A stretch of DNA of 64,000 nucleotides from Devosia beringensis. GTDB lineage: Bacteria; Pseudomonadota; Alphaproteobacteria; Rhizobiales; Devosiaceae. The stretch is from positions 1,156,501 to 1,220,500 of the forward strand of contig NZ_CP045422.1 in the NCBI RefSeq assembly GCF_014926585.1, given 5' to 3'. The translations under genes and the position numbers were made by a program. The notes beneath the pieces are model-generated. The model saw only the letters and a program-made list of their open reading frames with translations, had not been told where the DNA came from and did no database searches. Positions 1 to 8,035 of this stretch are shown here, piece after piece; positions within the stretch are counted from its first letter, which is position 1, and the number at the start of each line of letters is the position of its first letter.

Positions 1-394
1 GTTCATCCTCGACGAGGTGATCGACAATGTCGGTTCGCTGGTCAAGGGCCTGGCCGAAGACGCCATGGACGTGATCAACCTCAAGATTTCCAAGGTCGGC
101 GGGCTGACCAAGGCCAGACTGATGCGCGATCTGGCCGTGGCCAGCGGCATTCCGATGACCATCGAGGATACCTGGGGCGGCGACATCACCACCGCGGCCA
201 TCGCCCACCTGGCGCGCTCGACGCCGGAAGAGTTCTGCTTTTCGGCTACCGACTTCAACAGCTATGGCACGGTGTCGATTGCCGAGGGCGCGCCCGAACG
301 GGTCATGGGCTTCATGACGGCCTCGGATGCGCCCGGGCTGGGCGTGACGCCGCGGCAGGACGTGCTGGGGACGCCGGCGCTGCATATTGCCTGA
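1..394 (+). CDS. Enolase-superfamily dehydratase, C-terminal part (probable cis-3-hydroxy-L-proline dehydratase)
   Basis: The reading frame is open from the left edge (codons from base 2) and ends with TGA at 392-394, so only about the last 130 residues are seen. The segment [10 protein letters not shown] followed by [11 protein letters not shown] and a run of small residues is typical of the C-terminal barrel strands of the mandelate racemase/muconate lactonizing group, where metal-assisted proton abstraction from an acid substrate takes place. The two genes that follow are a proline-racemase-family enzyme and an ornithine-cyclodeaminase-family reductase. Enolase-superfamily cis-3-hydroxy-L-proline dehydratases are known in alphaproteobacteria in this company, so that role is inferred. 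The metal ligands lie upstream of the window, so the assignment within the superfamily is provisional. Confidence 0.7.
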   Translation, partial: FILDEVIDNVGSLVKGLAEDAMDVINLKISKVGGLTKARLMRDLAVASGIPMTIEDTWGGDITTAAIAHLARSTPEEFCFSATDFNSYGTVSIAEGAPERVMGFMTASDAPGLGVTPRQDVLGTPALHIA

Positions 395-416
395 CTGATT
401 TTTCCAAGGACCTGAC

Positions 417-1448
417 ATGCGCTCCACCCGCTCGATCAACATCGTTTCCTGCCATGCCGAGGGCGAGGTGGGCGATGTCATCGTGGGCGGGGTGGCGCCA
501 CCGCCGGGCGAGACGATCTGGGAGCAGTCGCGCTGGATCGCCCGAGACCAGAGCCTGCGCAATTTCGTGCTGAACGAGCCGCGCGGCGGGGTGTTCCGCC
601 ACATCAACCTGCTGGTCCCGCCCAAGGACAAAAGGGCGGTGATGGGCTGGATCATCATGGAGCCGGAGGATACGCCGCCGATGTCGGGATCGAACTCGAT
701 CTGCGTGGCGACGGTGCTGCTCGATACCGGCATCGTGAAGATGACCGAGCCGGAAACCCGCATGGTGCTGGAGGCGCCGGGCGGGCTGGTCGAGATCGTG
801 GCGCAGTGCCGCGACGGCAAGGCGCAGTCGATCACGGTGCGTAACGTACCCAGCTTTGTCGACAGGCTCGACGCCACCATCGAGGTCGAGGGGATCGGCA
901 CGCTGACCGTCGACACCGCCTATGGCGGGGACAGTTTCGTGATTGCCGATGCGCGGGCGCTGGGCTTTGCCATCGTGGCAGACGAGGCGCGCGAGCTGGC
1001 CGAGACGGGCATCCGCATCACTAGGGCGGCCAATGAGCAGCTCGGCTTTACCCACCCGACCAATGCGGACTGGGCGCATATTTCGTTCTGCCAGCTGGCC
1101 GGGCCGCTGGAGACGGTGGACGGCATGCTGAGCGGGGCCAATGCGGTGGCGATCCAGCCAGGCAAGATCGACCGTTCGCCCACCGGCACGGGCTGTTCGG
1201 CGCGGATGGCGGTGCTGCAGGCGCGCGGGCTGATGGGGGTGGGCGACCAATATCTGGCCCGCTCGATCATTGGCTCGACCTTTCACTGCCGGCTCGAGGC
1301 GCTGACCGACCTGGCCGGCAAGCCAGCGATCATTCCAACCATTACCGGCCGCGCCTGGATTACCGGGACGCGGCAGGAAATGCTCGATCCGGCCGATCCC
1401 TGGCCGGCCGGCTATCGCCTGTCGGACACTTGGCCCAGGATCAGCTGA
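417..1448 (+). CDS. Proline racemase family enzyme (trans-3-hydroxy-L-proline dehydratase-like)
   Basis: A 343-residue protein of normal family length. The ATG at 417 is preceded by AAGGA. The two active-site blocks are visible: [13 protein letters not shown] (Ser90 where racemases have Cys in MCGHG) and [11 protein letters not shown] (Thr256 where racemases and 4-hydroxyproline epimerases have Cys). Thr at the second site is the mark of trans-3-hydroxy-L-proline dehydratases, which release a product that becomes delta1-pyrroline-2-carboxylate. Ser at the first site departs from the Cys/Thr pair of the characterised dehydratases. The gene lies 22 bases after a probable cis-3-hydroxyproline dehydratase and converges on a probable pyrroline-2-carboxylate reductase, which supports hydroxyproline catabolism. 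Cytoplasmic. Family sure, reaction probable. Confidence 0.85.
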   Translation: MRSTRSINIVSCHAEGEVGDVIVGGVAPPPGETIWEQSRWIARDQSLRNFVLNEPRGGVFRHINLLVPPKDKRAVMGWIIMEPEDTPPMSGSNSICVATVLLDTGIVKMTEPETRMVLEAPGGLVEIVAQCRDGKAQSITVRNVPSFVDRLDATIEVEGIGTLTVDTAYGGDSFVIADARALGFAIVADEARELAETGIRITRAANEQLGFTHPTNADWAHISFCQLAGPLETVDGMLSGANAVAIQPGKIDRSPTGTGCSARMAVLQARGLMGVGDQYLARSIIGSTFHCRLEALTDLAGKPAIIPTITGRAWITGTRQEMLDPADPWPAGYRLSDTWPRIS

Positions 1449-2390
1449 TCAGGCGCGATCGGCTGCGGTAAGAGCGACGGCGGCGGCGAGATCCTCGAGC
1501 GCCGTACCGACAGACTTGAAGGCAGTGATGGCGGTGTCGCTTTGACGCCCCGGATGGGTGCCGCGGCACAGCATGGCCAGGTCTGCCAGCAGACCCTCGC
1601 GGTTCAGCGTGCCGGCGGCGAGGGGGATGGTGATGTCACCGGTCTCCTTGCTGGCGCCCTCGAAGGTATCGACAAAGATACCCCCTGCCCGTGCCAGCAC
1701 CGCATCATCGGCCTCGCGCATGTCGGTGCGGAAGCTGCCGACGAGATCGACATGGGTGCCGGGGCGCAGCAGCGCGCCGAGCACGATCGGGCTTTTGCTC
1801 AGTGTCGCCGTGCTGACGATGTCGGCGTCGCTGACGGCGCTGGCGAAATCGGTGGTGGTGACGATCTGTGGCGCTACGGGGCCGAGTTCATCGGCCAGGG
1901 CCTGGGCTTTTTCTAGACTGCGGCTGCACAGGGTCAGCTTGTCGATGGCGAAGATGGCGCAATAGGCCTGGGCGAGGTTTTTCGATACGCGGCCCGTGCC
2001 GAGCACGACCAGGTTGCGGCTATTGGGGCGGGCGAGAAAGGTCGCGGCCAGCACCGATGCGGCGGCGGTACGACGGGCGGTCAGTTCGCCGCCATCGATC
2101 TGGGCGCGGATGGCGCCGGTCTGGCCGTCGAACAGGGTATAGACGCTGGCCACGGCGGGCAAGTCGCGCTGGTCGTTTTCCGGAAACACCGTCACCAGCT
2201 TGACGCCGATGTGCTTTCCCGGCTGCCAGGCTGGCATGAGCAGCAGATTGCCGTTGATGGCGTCGCCGCCGACATGCAGGTGCTGGCGCAAAGGTGCCTC
2301 GACACCTTCGGCAAAGGCGGTCTTTAGGGCGGCAAGCAGGACGGGCCAATCAAGGCCCTGGCGAACGTCTTGTGCGGAATAGGTTTTCAT
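1449..2390 (-). CDS. Ornithine cyclodeaminase/mu-crystallin family reductase (probable delta1-pyrroline-2-carboxylate reductase)
   Basis: About 313 residues from the ATG at 2390 (MKTYSAQDV). An upstream in-frame ATG at 2420 lies inside a strong stem-loop and is less likely. The protein has the family pattern: a substrate-side IGVKLV with Lys, ELTARRTAAAS with the conserved Arg, then a Rossmann segment beginning VVLGTGRVSKNLAQA for NAD(P)H. Members of this family either cyclise ornithine or reduce delta1-pyrroline-2-carboxylate to proline. Beside two candidate 3-hydroxyproline dehydratases the reductase role is the sensible reading. It is convergent with the preceding gene, the two stop codons being directly adjacent with no spacer. 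The family is clear; the substrate is inferred from context. Confidence 0.82.
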   Translation of the reverse strand: MKTYSAQDVRQGLDWPVLLAALKTAFAEGVEAPLRQHLHVGGDAINGNLLLMPAWQPGKHIGVKLVTVFPENDQRDLPAVASVYTLFDGQTGAIRAQIDGGELTARRTAAASVLAATFLARPNSRNLVVLGTGRVSKNLAQAYCAIFAIDKLTLCSRSLEKAQALADELGPVAPQIVTTTDFASAVSDADIVSTATLSKSPIVLGALLRPGTHVDLVGSFRTDMREADDAVLARAGGIFVDTFEGASKETGDITIPLAAGTLNREGLLADLAMLCRGTHPGRQSDTAITAFKSVGTALEDLAAAVALTAADRA

Positions 2391-2404
2391 GGCCGGCACT
2401 ATAG

Positions 2405-2437
2405 GGTCGGCGCGCATCATTGCAACGCGCGCCGACC
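2405..2437 (-). terminator. Strong stem-loop between the RND pump and the reductase
   Basis: An 11-bp perfect stem (GGTCGGCGCGC at 2405-2415, GCGCGCCGACC at 2427-2437) encloses an 11-base loop. It starts 20 bases after the RND pump stop codon on the minus strand and could end or stabilise that transcript. There is no T-run after it, so intrinsic termination is not proven. Confidence 0.5.
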
Positions 2438-2456
2438 GGAAATGCCAGGTGATCTG

Positions 2457-5400
2457 CTAGGTGCGCAGCACCCGATAGATGGCCGGGATCACCAGCACGG
2501 TGAGCAGGGTTGACGAGGCCAGGCCGAACAGCAGGGAGATCGCCAGGCCCTGGAAGATCGGATCGGTCAGGATGACAGCGGCGCCGATCATCGCGGCCAG
2601 CGCGGTGAGCAGGATGGGCTTGAAGCGGATGGCACCCGCTTCGATCAGCACCTCGGTCAGCGGTCGGTCCGGGCTGGCGGTATTGCGGACAAAATCGACC
2701 AGCAGGATGGAATTGCGGACGATGATGCCGGCCAGGGCGATGAAGCCGATCATCGAGGTGGCGGTGAAGGGCGCCTTGAACAGCCAGTGGCCGACCAGGA
2801 TGCCGATGAAGGTCAGCGGGATCGGGGTCAGGATGACCAGCGGCACCTTGAACGAGCCGAACTGGGCGACGACCAGGATATAGATGCCGATGATGGCAAC
2901 GCCGAAGGCCGCTCCCATGTCGCGGAAGGTGACCCAGGTCACTTCCCACTCGCCATCCCAGAGGAGGGTCGTCTTGGTCTCGTCGGTCGGCTGGCCGTTG
3001 AGCGCGATCTCGGGCTTGGTCAGACCTGTCCAGTCCTGGGCATCGAGGGCGGCCTGCACCGCCAGCATGCCATAGAGCGGGGCCTCATAGTCCCCGGCCA
3101 GCTCTGCCGTCACCATTTCGGCAGCGCGGCCATTGTGGCGGAAGACCGGGAAAGACGCGGTCTCGGCGTGAGTCTGGATGACATCGCCCAGCTCGACGAC
3201 GCCGCGATCGCCCGGCAGGACATTGGCCGGCAGCGGCGTCGACAGGAAACGCTCGTCGAGCACCTTGTCGCTCTTGGCCCGTTCGAGCACGATGGGGATC
3301 GGGCTGCGCCCGTCGCCGCGATGGGAATAGCCCACCGTGCTGCCGCCATTGAGAATGGCCAGCGTATCGAGCACGTCGCCCTCCTCGACATGGAAGAATT
3401 CCAGATCATCGGTCGAGATGGTGGCGCGGATGCGCCGCGTAGGGGTGCCGAAGGAATTGTCGACATCGACCACGAAGGGTACCGAGCGGAAGGCGGCTTC
3501 CACCCTGGCGGCCGTGTCGCGGCGGGTCTGGGCGTCCGGGCCATAGATCTCGGCCAGCAGCGTCGCCATGACCGGCGGTCCCGGCGGGGGCTCCACCACC
3601 TTGATGGAAGTGCCCTGCGGCATGGGCAGCGCGGCAAGCTGGGTGCGCAGGTCGAGCGCGATCTGGTGGCTGGAGCGTTGCCGATCTGTCTTGGGCGTGA
3701 GGTTAAGCTGCACATCGCCCAGTTGCGGCTCGGCGCGCAGATAGGCGTGACGCACCAGGCCATTGAAGTTGAACGGCGCGGCGGTGCCGGCATGCGTCTG
3801 GGTCGAGAGCACTTCAGGCATGGTCAGGGCCACGGCGGCAATGGCCTGGGCCATGGCATCGGTGGCCTCCACCGACGAGCCCTCGGGCAGGTCGATCATC
3901 ACGGCCAGTTCGGACTTGTTGTCGAAGGGCAGCAGCTTGACGGTGACGTCGCGGGTGTAGAACAGCGCCAGCGAGCCCAGGGTCATTATACCGACGACGA
4001 TCAGGAAGGACCAACTGGCCGCCTTTGACGACAGGATGGGCCGCGCCACGGCCGTATAGGCCCGGCCCAGAATGCCGCCCGGCCCGTGATGGCTGGTATG
4101 GGCATGGACGGGCGCCTTGCCGGCGACCTTGAGCATCAGCCAGGGGGTGACGATGACGGCGACGAAGAAGGAAAAGATCATGGCGGCCGAGGCATTGGCC
4201 GGGATCGGGCTCATATAGGGGCCCATCATGCCCGAGACGAACAGCATGGGCAGCAGGGCCACCACCACGGTCAGCGTGGCCACGATGGTGGGATTACCCA
4301 CTTCGGCCACTGCCTCGATGGCGGCCTGCTGGCGATCACGGCCATCGCCCATGCCCCAATGGCGGGCGATGTTCTCGATCACCACGATGGCATCATCGAC
4401 CAGGATACCGATGGAAAAGATCAGGGCAAAGAGCGAGACGCGGTTGAGCGTATAGCCCATGACCTTGGCAGCAAACAGGGTGAGCAGGATGGTCACCGGG
4501 ATGACCACCGCCACGACCAGGGCCTCGCGGCGGCCGATGGCTACCCAGACCAGGACAATGATGGAGAGCGTGGCCAGGCCGAGATGGAACAGCAGCTCAT
4601 TGGCTTTTTCATTGGCGGTTTCGCCGTAGTCGCGCGTCACTTCCACGACAATGTCGTGGGGAATCAGCGTGTGCTCGGCGGCTTCGACGCGATGCAGGAT
4701 GGCCTCGGCCACGGTGACGGCATTGGCCCCAGCGCGCTTGGCCACCGCCAGGGTGACCGAGGGCACCCGCAATATTGTGCCATCGGCCGCGCGGGTAACC
4801 GTGGAGACGTAGAGGTCGGAGGTATCGGTGACAAAGGCGACATCGGCGACGTCGCCGACATAGACGGGGCGACCATCGCGGCTGGTCAGCAGCAGATTGC
4901 CGATCTGGGAGGGGGTCTGCAGGGTCTGGCCGGCAATGAGCTCGATCTGGTCACCGCCATCGCGCACCAGACCAGTGGAGAGCGAGCGATTGGCGCCGGT
5001 GACCTTGCCGGACAATTGCTGCAAGGTGATGCCATAAAGCGCCAGTTTTTCGGGATCGGGCGCGATGCGGATGGCCTCGCCGGTTTCCCCGACCAGATAG
5101 CTGAGGCCGACATTTTCCACCTTGGCGATTTCGGTGCGCAATTCGCGGGCGATGCGCGTCAGATCATTGGGTGAGATGCGGGTGGCGGCCTCCGGCTTGG
5201 GCGAGAGGGTCAGCGCGACGATGGCGACATCGTCGATGCCCCGACCGACGATCATGGGTTCGGGAATGCCGACCGGGATGATGCTGGCATTGGCGCGCAC
5301 CTTGTCGTGCACGCGCAGCACGGCGGCGTCGGAGGAGGTGCCGACGACAAAGCGTGCGGTCACCATCACGCCCTCGTCACGGGTCTGGGAATAGACGTGT

Positions 5401-5648
5401 TCGACCCCGTCGATACCCTTGACGATGGTCTCGAGCGGTTCGGTGACCAGCTTGACGGCGTCATCAGCCTTGAGGCCGGGCACCTGGACGAGGATGTCCA
5501 CCATAGGCACGGAAATCTGTGGCTCCTCTTCGCGCGGCAGCGTCATCAGGGCGACGAGGCCAACCGCGAGGGCCGCAAGCAGGAACAGGGGCGTCAGCGC
5601 CGAGCGGATAAAGGTCTTGGTCAGGCTGCCGGCAATACCCAGTTTCAT
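2457..5648 (-). CDS. RND efflux transporter, inner-membrane pump subunit
   Basis: A 1063-residue protein of full RND length. The N-terminus has one membrane helix (about residues 17-36) and then the PREEEPQIS stretch typical of the family. A large periplasmic loop follows, then a block of helices with the proton-relay motif GILVDDAIVVIENI, whose paired Asp residues match those of AcrB-type pumps. A second periplasmic loop and a second helix block complete the internal duplication. It would export hydrophobic or amphipathic compounds using proton motive force with the adaptor encoded just upstream, whose stop overlaps its start by 4 bases. No outer-membrane channel gene is adjacent, so a TolC-like protein elsewhere is probably used. 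The substrate cannot be told from the sequence. Confidence 0.93.
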   Translation of the reverse strand: MKLGIAGSLTKTFIRSALTPLFLLAALAVGLVALMTLPREEEPQISVPMVDILVQVPGLKADDAVKLVTEPLETIVKGIDGVEHVYSQTRDEGVMVTARFVVGTSSDAAVLRVHDKVRANASIIPVGIPEPMIVGRGIDDVAIVALTLSPKPEAATRISPNDLTRIARELRTEIAKVENVGLSYLVGETGEAIRIAPDPEKLALYGITLQQLSGKVTGANRSLSTGLVRDGGDQIELIAGQTLQTPSQIGNLLLTSRDGRPVYVGDVADVAFVTDTSDLYVSTVTRAADGTILRVPSVTLAVAKRAGANAVTVAEAILHRVEAAEHTLIPHDIVVEVTRDYGETANEKANELLFHLGLATLSIIVLVWVAIGRREALVVAVVIPVTILLTLFAAKVMGYTLNRVSLFALIFSIGILVDDAIVVIENIARHWGMGDGRDRQQAAIEAVAEVGNPTIVATLTVVVALLPMLFVSGMMGPYMSPIPANASAAMIFSFFVAVIVTPWLMLKVAGKAPVHAHTSHHGPGGILGRAYTAVARPILSSKAASWSFLIVVGIMTLGSLALFYTRDVTVKLLPFDNKSELAVMIDLPEGSSVEATDAMAQAIAAVALTMPEVLSTQTHAGTAAPFNFNGLVRHAYLRAEPQLGDVQLNLTPKTDRQRSSHQIALDLRTQLAALPMPQGTSIKVVEPPPGPPVMATLLAEIYGPDAQTRRDTAARVEAAFRSVPFVVDVDNSFGTPTRRIRATISTDDLEFFHVEEGDVLDTLAILNGGSTVGYSHRGDGRSPIPIVLERAKSDKVLDERFLSTPLPANVLPGDRGVVELGDVIQTHAETASFPVFRHNGRAAEMVTAELAGDYEAPLYGMLAVQAALDAQDWTGLTKPEIALNGQPTDETKTTLLWDGEWEVTWVTFRDMGAAFGVAIIGIYILVVAQFGSFKVPLVILTPIPLTFIGILVGHWLFKAPFTATSMIGFIALAGIIVRNSILLVDFVRNTASPDRPLTEVLIEAGAIRFKPILLTALAAMIGAAVILTDPIFQGLAISLLFGLASSTLLTVLVIPAIYRVLRT

Positions 5649-6613
5649 GGCGTGATGACCTCGTCGCCGGCGGCAAGCCCGGTCAGGATTTCGATATTGT
5701 CGCCGTTGCGCTCGCCGATAACCACGGCGCGTTCGCTGGTGCCGTCAGCAGTCTGGACCGTGACGAAGTCGAGGCCGGCCCGGCTGACCAGGGCGACCAT
5801 GGGCACCATCAGCGCCTCGCGCTTGCCAACCGGCACCCGCACCAGCAGGCGGGCATTGACGAAGGCAGTCGGCAGATTGTCGACCTCCACATCGGCCACG
5901 ACGCGGCCGTTTTCGATCTGCGGATAGAGCTTGACCAGCTGCCCGGTGGCGCTGGTGTCGCCCGTTTCGACGCGCAAGGTCGCGCCCTGTTCGAGCAGGG
6001 CGGCATAGCGCTCGGGGAGCGCCAGACGCAGGAAGAAGCCGCCGCCGCCAATGGTGGCAATCGGCTCGCCCGGCATGATCACGGCACCGGCTGTCACCGG
6101 CACGGTAAGCACCTTGCCATCGGCCGGCGCCAGCACCGCGCCTTCAGACGCCTGCTGCAGCACGACCTGGCGCTGGGCCTGGGTCGCGGCGAGCTGGTTG
6201 CGCACCACATCGGCCTGGGTGCGCAGGAGATCGAGCTGCTGGGCGGTGGCGACACCGCGCTCGAGCAAGGTCTGGCTGCGCGCCAGTTCAGACTGGGCAT
6301 TGTCGAACTGGGCGGTCAGGGCGCGCAGCTGGGCGTCGAGCGCGGTAACCTGAAAGCCAATCTTGTCGTCGCGCAGCGTGCCGATGACTTGCCCGGCCGT
6401 GACCATGTCGCCCTCGGTAACGTCCAGCGCGATCAGGGTGCCGCCGATACGGGCTCGCGCCGGCATGGTGGTGCGGGCCTCGACCTGGCCATAGACGGCC
6501 TTCCAGACCGGCAGGGACTGGGGGGCCAGGATCAATGATCCAGCCAAAGCCGGGCTGGCAAGGGTCAACAGCAGGCCGGTGACGGCGAGGAGCGTGGTGG
6601 TGGTGCGGGCCAT
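5645..6613 (-). CDS. RND efflux periplasmic adaptor (membrane fusion protein)
   Basis: About 322 residues from the ATG at 6613, which has a strong GGAAGGGGGA ribosome site and begins a good signal peptide (MARTTTTLLAVTG...SPALA). The mature protein has the lipoyl half-motif with TEGDMVTAGQVIGTLRDDK, a coiled-coil hairpin (roughly residues 85-150, rich in Gln, Leu and Ala), the second lipoyl half with LAPADGKVLTVPVTAGAVIMPGE, and a beta-barrel/membrane-proximal domain. It bridges the inner-membrane pump to an outer-membrane channel. It is coupled to the pump by a 4-base overlap and to the small membrane protein upstream by a gap of about one base. A longer in-frame reading upstream lacks any secretion signal and is rejected. 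Confidence 0.92.
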   Translation of the reverse strand: MARTTTTLLAVTGLLLTLASPALAGSLILAPQSLPVWKAVYGQVEARTTMPARARIGGTLIALDVTEGDMVTAGQVIGTLRDDKIGFQVTALDAQLRALTAQFDNAQSELARSQTLLERGVATAQQLDLLRTQADVVRNQLAATQAQRQVVLQQASEGAVLAPADGKVLTVPVTAGAVIMPGEPIATIGGGGFFLRLALPERYAALLEQGATLRVETGDTSATGQLVKLYPQIENGRVVADVEVDNLPTAFVNARLLVRVPVGKREALMVPMVALVSRAGLDFVTVQTADGTSERAVVIGERNGDNIEILTGLAAGDEVITP

Positions 6614-6614
6614 C

Positions 6615-6815
6615 TCAGCGTCCCCCTTCCGGCTTGAGGCCGATGGCGCGGAACAGGCGGGCCGCCGGGCAAAAGCCGGTAAAGGCCGACTGCAGCAGGT
6701 TGGCGCCGACAAAGACGGTAAGCCAGACGAAATGCGGCGAGACGAGTGCCGTCAGCAGGACTGACAGCAGAACCATCGCTCCGGCAAAGGCGGTAACGGC
6801 ACGGGAAATCGACAT
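6615..6815 (-). CDS. Small DUF2892/YgaP-type inner membrane protein
   Basis: A 66-residue protein starting MSISRAVTAFAG with GGAG seven bases upstream. It contains two membrane helices (about residues 8-28 and 30-48) and the sequence GANLLQSAFTGFCPAARLFRAIG, which is the hallmark of the DUF2892 family, whose Cys-containing FCP segment joins the helices to the cytoplasm. Its stop lies directly before the adaptor start, so it is the first gene of the efflux operon. DUF2892 proteins are often found with RND adaptor/pump pairs and with rhodanese or sulfur-related genes, but their function is unknown. An alternative start five codons upstream would place the start too close to the likely transcription start. 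Confidence 0.8.
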   Translation of the reverse strand: MSISRAVTAFAGAMVLLSVLLTALVSPHFVWLTVFVGANLLQSAFTGFCPAARLFRAIGLKPEGGR

Positions 6816-6831
6816 CACAACTCCGAACATT

Positions 6832-6860
6832 AGTATATTCGAATGTGTCTATGCATTGGA
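6832..6860 (-). promoter_or_regulatory. Candidate promoter and palindromic operator of the efflux operon
   Basis: On the minus strand a TATACT -10-like hexamer (6837-6832) lies just upstream of the DUF2892 gene, with a weak -35-like TTCCAA about 18 bases before it. The palindrome ATTCGAAT overlaps this promoter, and flanking ACATT/AATGT arms are also inverted. Such A/T-rich palindromes are often bound by ArsR-type repressors; no regulator gene is adjacent. Inference from pattern only. Confidence 0.35.
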
Positions 6861-7003
6861 ATCGTGACGAGCGCAAGCCTTGGCGGATGCGGGGGTGACG
6901 GTCGGGGCTGGATGGGGGTGGTGGCCGGCAGCTGCGGGCCTGGACTGCGGCGCTGCGGCCGGCGAGTATCCCGCCAAGAGGTCCGCTCAATGGGGCATAG
7001 TAT

Positions 7004-7030
7004 GCCGGCCCGGGACTCGCCCAGGCCGGC
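7004..7030 (-). terminator. GC-rich stem-loop downstream of the sugar ABC operon
   Basis: Inverted arms GCCGGCC and GGCCGGC (7 bp), extended inward by GGG/CCC after one mismatch, with a 5-base loop, lie 15 bases after the permease stop on the minus strand. A second small palindrome, GGCATA-G-TATGCC, lies at 6994-7006. No U-tract follows. A transcription end for the transporter operon is plausible. Confidence 0.45.
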
Positions 7031-7045
7031 TTGCTGTGGGTGCCG

Positions 7046-8011
7046 CTATCGGTTGCGGCGGCGGAGCTGGTCGAAGAAGACGATGACGATGATCAGCACG
7101 CCGGTGATGATGCGCTGCCAGAAGGAGTTGACGTTGAGCAGGTTGGCGCCATTGGCGATGGTGGCCAGGATAAAGGCGCCGATCAGGGGCCCGTGCACCG
7201 AGCCGACCGCGCCGAACAGGGACGTGCCGCCGATCACCGTCGAGGCAATGGCCTGCAATTCCCAACCGTCGCCCTGGGTGGCATTGCCGACGCCCAGGCG
7301 TGCCGCCAGCATGATGCCGACAAAGGCGGCAAACATCGAGGAGAGGCCATAGGCGATGAAGATCATCTTGGGCACCGAGACGCCGGACAGGCGGGCGGCC
7401 TCGGCATTGGAGCCCACGGCGTAGAGGTAGCGGCCCCATTTGGAGAGATGGAGGAAGATAAAGGACGGGATGGCGACGATCACCACCATCCAGAACAGGT
7501 TGGGCACGCCGATAAAGCTCTCGCGCGAGAACTGGGTGAACGCCTCGTTGGTGATGTTGATGGTCGAGCCATTGGTCATCAGCAGGCCAATGCCACGCAA
7601 GGAGGTGAGCGTCGCCAGGGTCATGATGAAGGGCGGCAGGCCCATCTTGACGATGCCGAAGGCATGAAAGCAGCCGATCAGCAGGCCGACCACCAAAGTG
7701 ATGATGATGGCCAGGGGAATGGGCATGCCGGACTGGATGAGGCCGGCGACCACGACGGTGGAAAAGCCCACCACCGCACCCACCGACAGATCGATGCCGC
7801 CGGTAATGATGACGAAGGTCTGGCCGATGGCGAGGATCGCGATCATCGAGCCCTGGCGCAGCAGGTTCGAAATATTGTTGCCGGTGGCAAAGCTGGGCGT
7901 GGCAATCGAGAGGGCGACGCAGAGCAGGACCAAGAGGCCCAGCAGGGTCAGCGCGAAGAGGAAACTGTAATTGCGCTTGGTCGGCTCGGTCGGGGTTACT
8001 TCGGTGGTCAC
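7046..8011 (-). CDS. Sugar ABC transporter permease, RbsC family
   Basis: A 321-residue inner-membrane protein starting with GTG at 8011 (GGAG nine bases upstream). It has about eight to ten hydrophobic helices and the family motifs FVIITGGIDLSVG near residue 65-77 and the EAARLSGV coupling segment (about 225) that contacts the ATPase, followed by a C-terminal GGTSLFGAVGSVHGPLIGA block. It forms the membrane channel of a CUT2-type importer together with the ATPase gene 24 bases upstream and the binding protein before that. The family imports monosaccharides such as ribose, xylose, galactose or polyols; the exact substrate is not readable from the permease. Confidence 0.93.
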   Translation of the reverse strand: MTTEVTPTEPTKRNYSFLFALTLLGLLVLLCVALSIATPSFATGNNISNLLRQGSMIAILAIGQTFVIITGGIDLSVGAVVGFSTVVVAGLIQSGMPIPLAIIITLVVGLLIGCFHAFGIVKMGLPPFIMTLATLTSLRGIGLLMTNGSTINITNEAFTQFSRESFIGVPNLFWMVVIVAIPSFIFLHLSKWGRYLYAVGSNAEAARLSGVSVPKMIFIAYGLSSMFAAFVGIMLAARLGVGNATQGDGWELQAIASTVIGGTSLFGAVGSVHGPLIGAFILATIANGANLLNVNSFWQRIITGVLIIVIVFFDQLRRRNR

Positions 8012-8035
8012 TGTCGTCTTCTCCAGTCTGGGGCG

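Noticed and set aside
312..1286. Long minus-strand open frame opposite the proline-racemase-family gene
   Set aside because: Its translation is Arg/His-rich without any family pattern; it is the shadow of the convincing plus-strand gene.
2787..4028. 413-codon plus-strand frame inside the RND pump gene
   Set aside because: Antisense to a full-length RND pump with all motifs; composition (Gly/Asp/His/Arg) is typical of antisense frames in high-GC DNA.
4086..5174. 362-codon plus-strand frame inside the RND pump gene
   Set aside because: Same reason: antisense shadow, no start signal and no recognisable domain.
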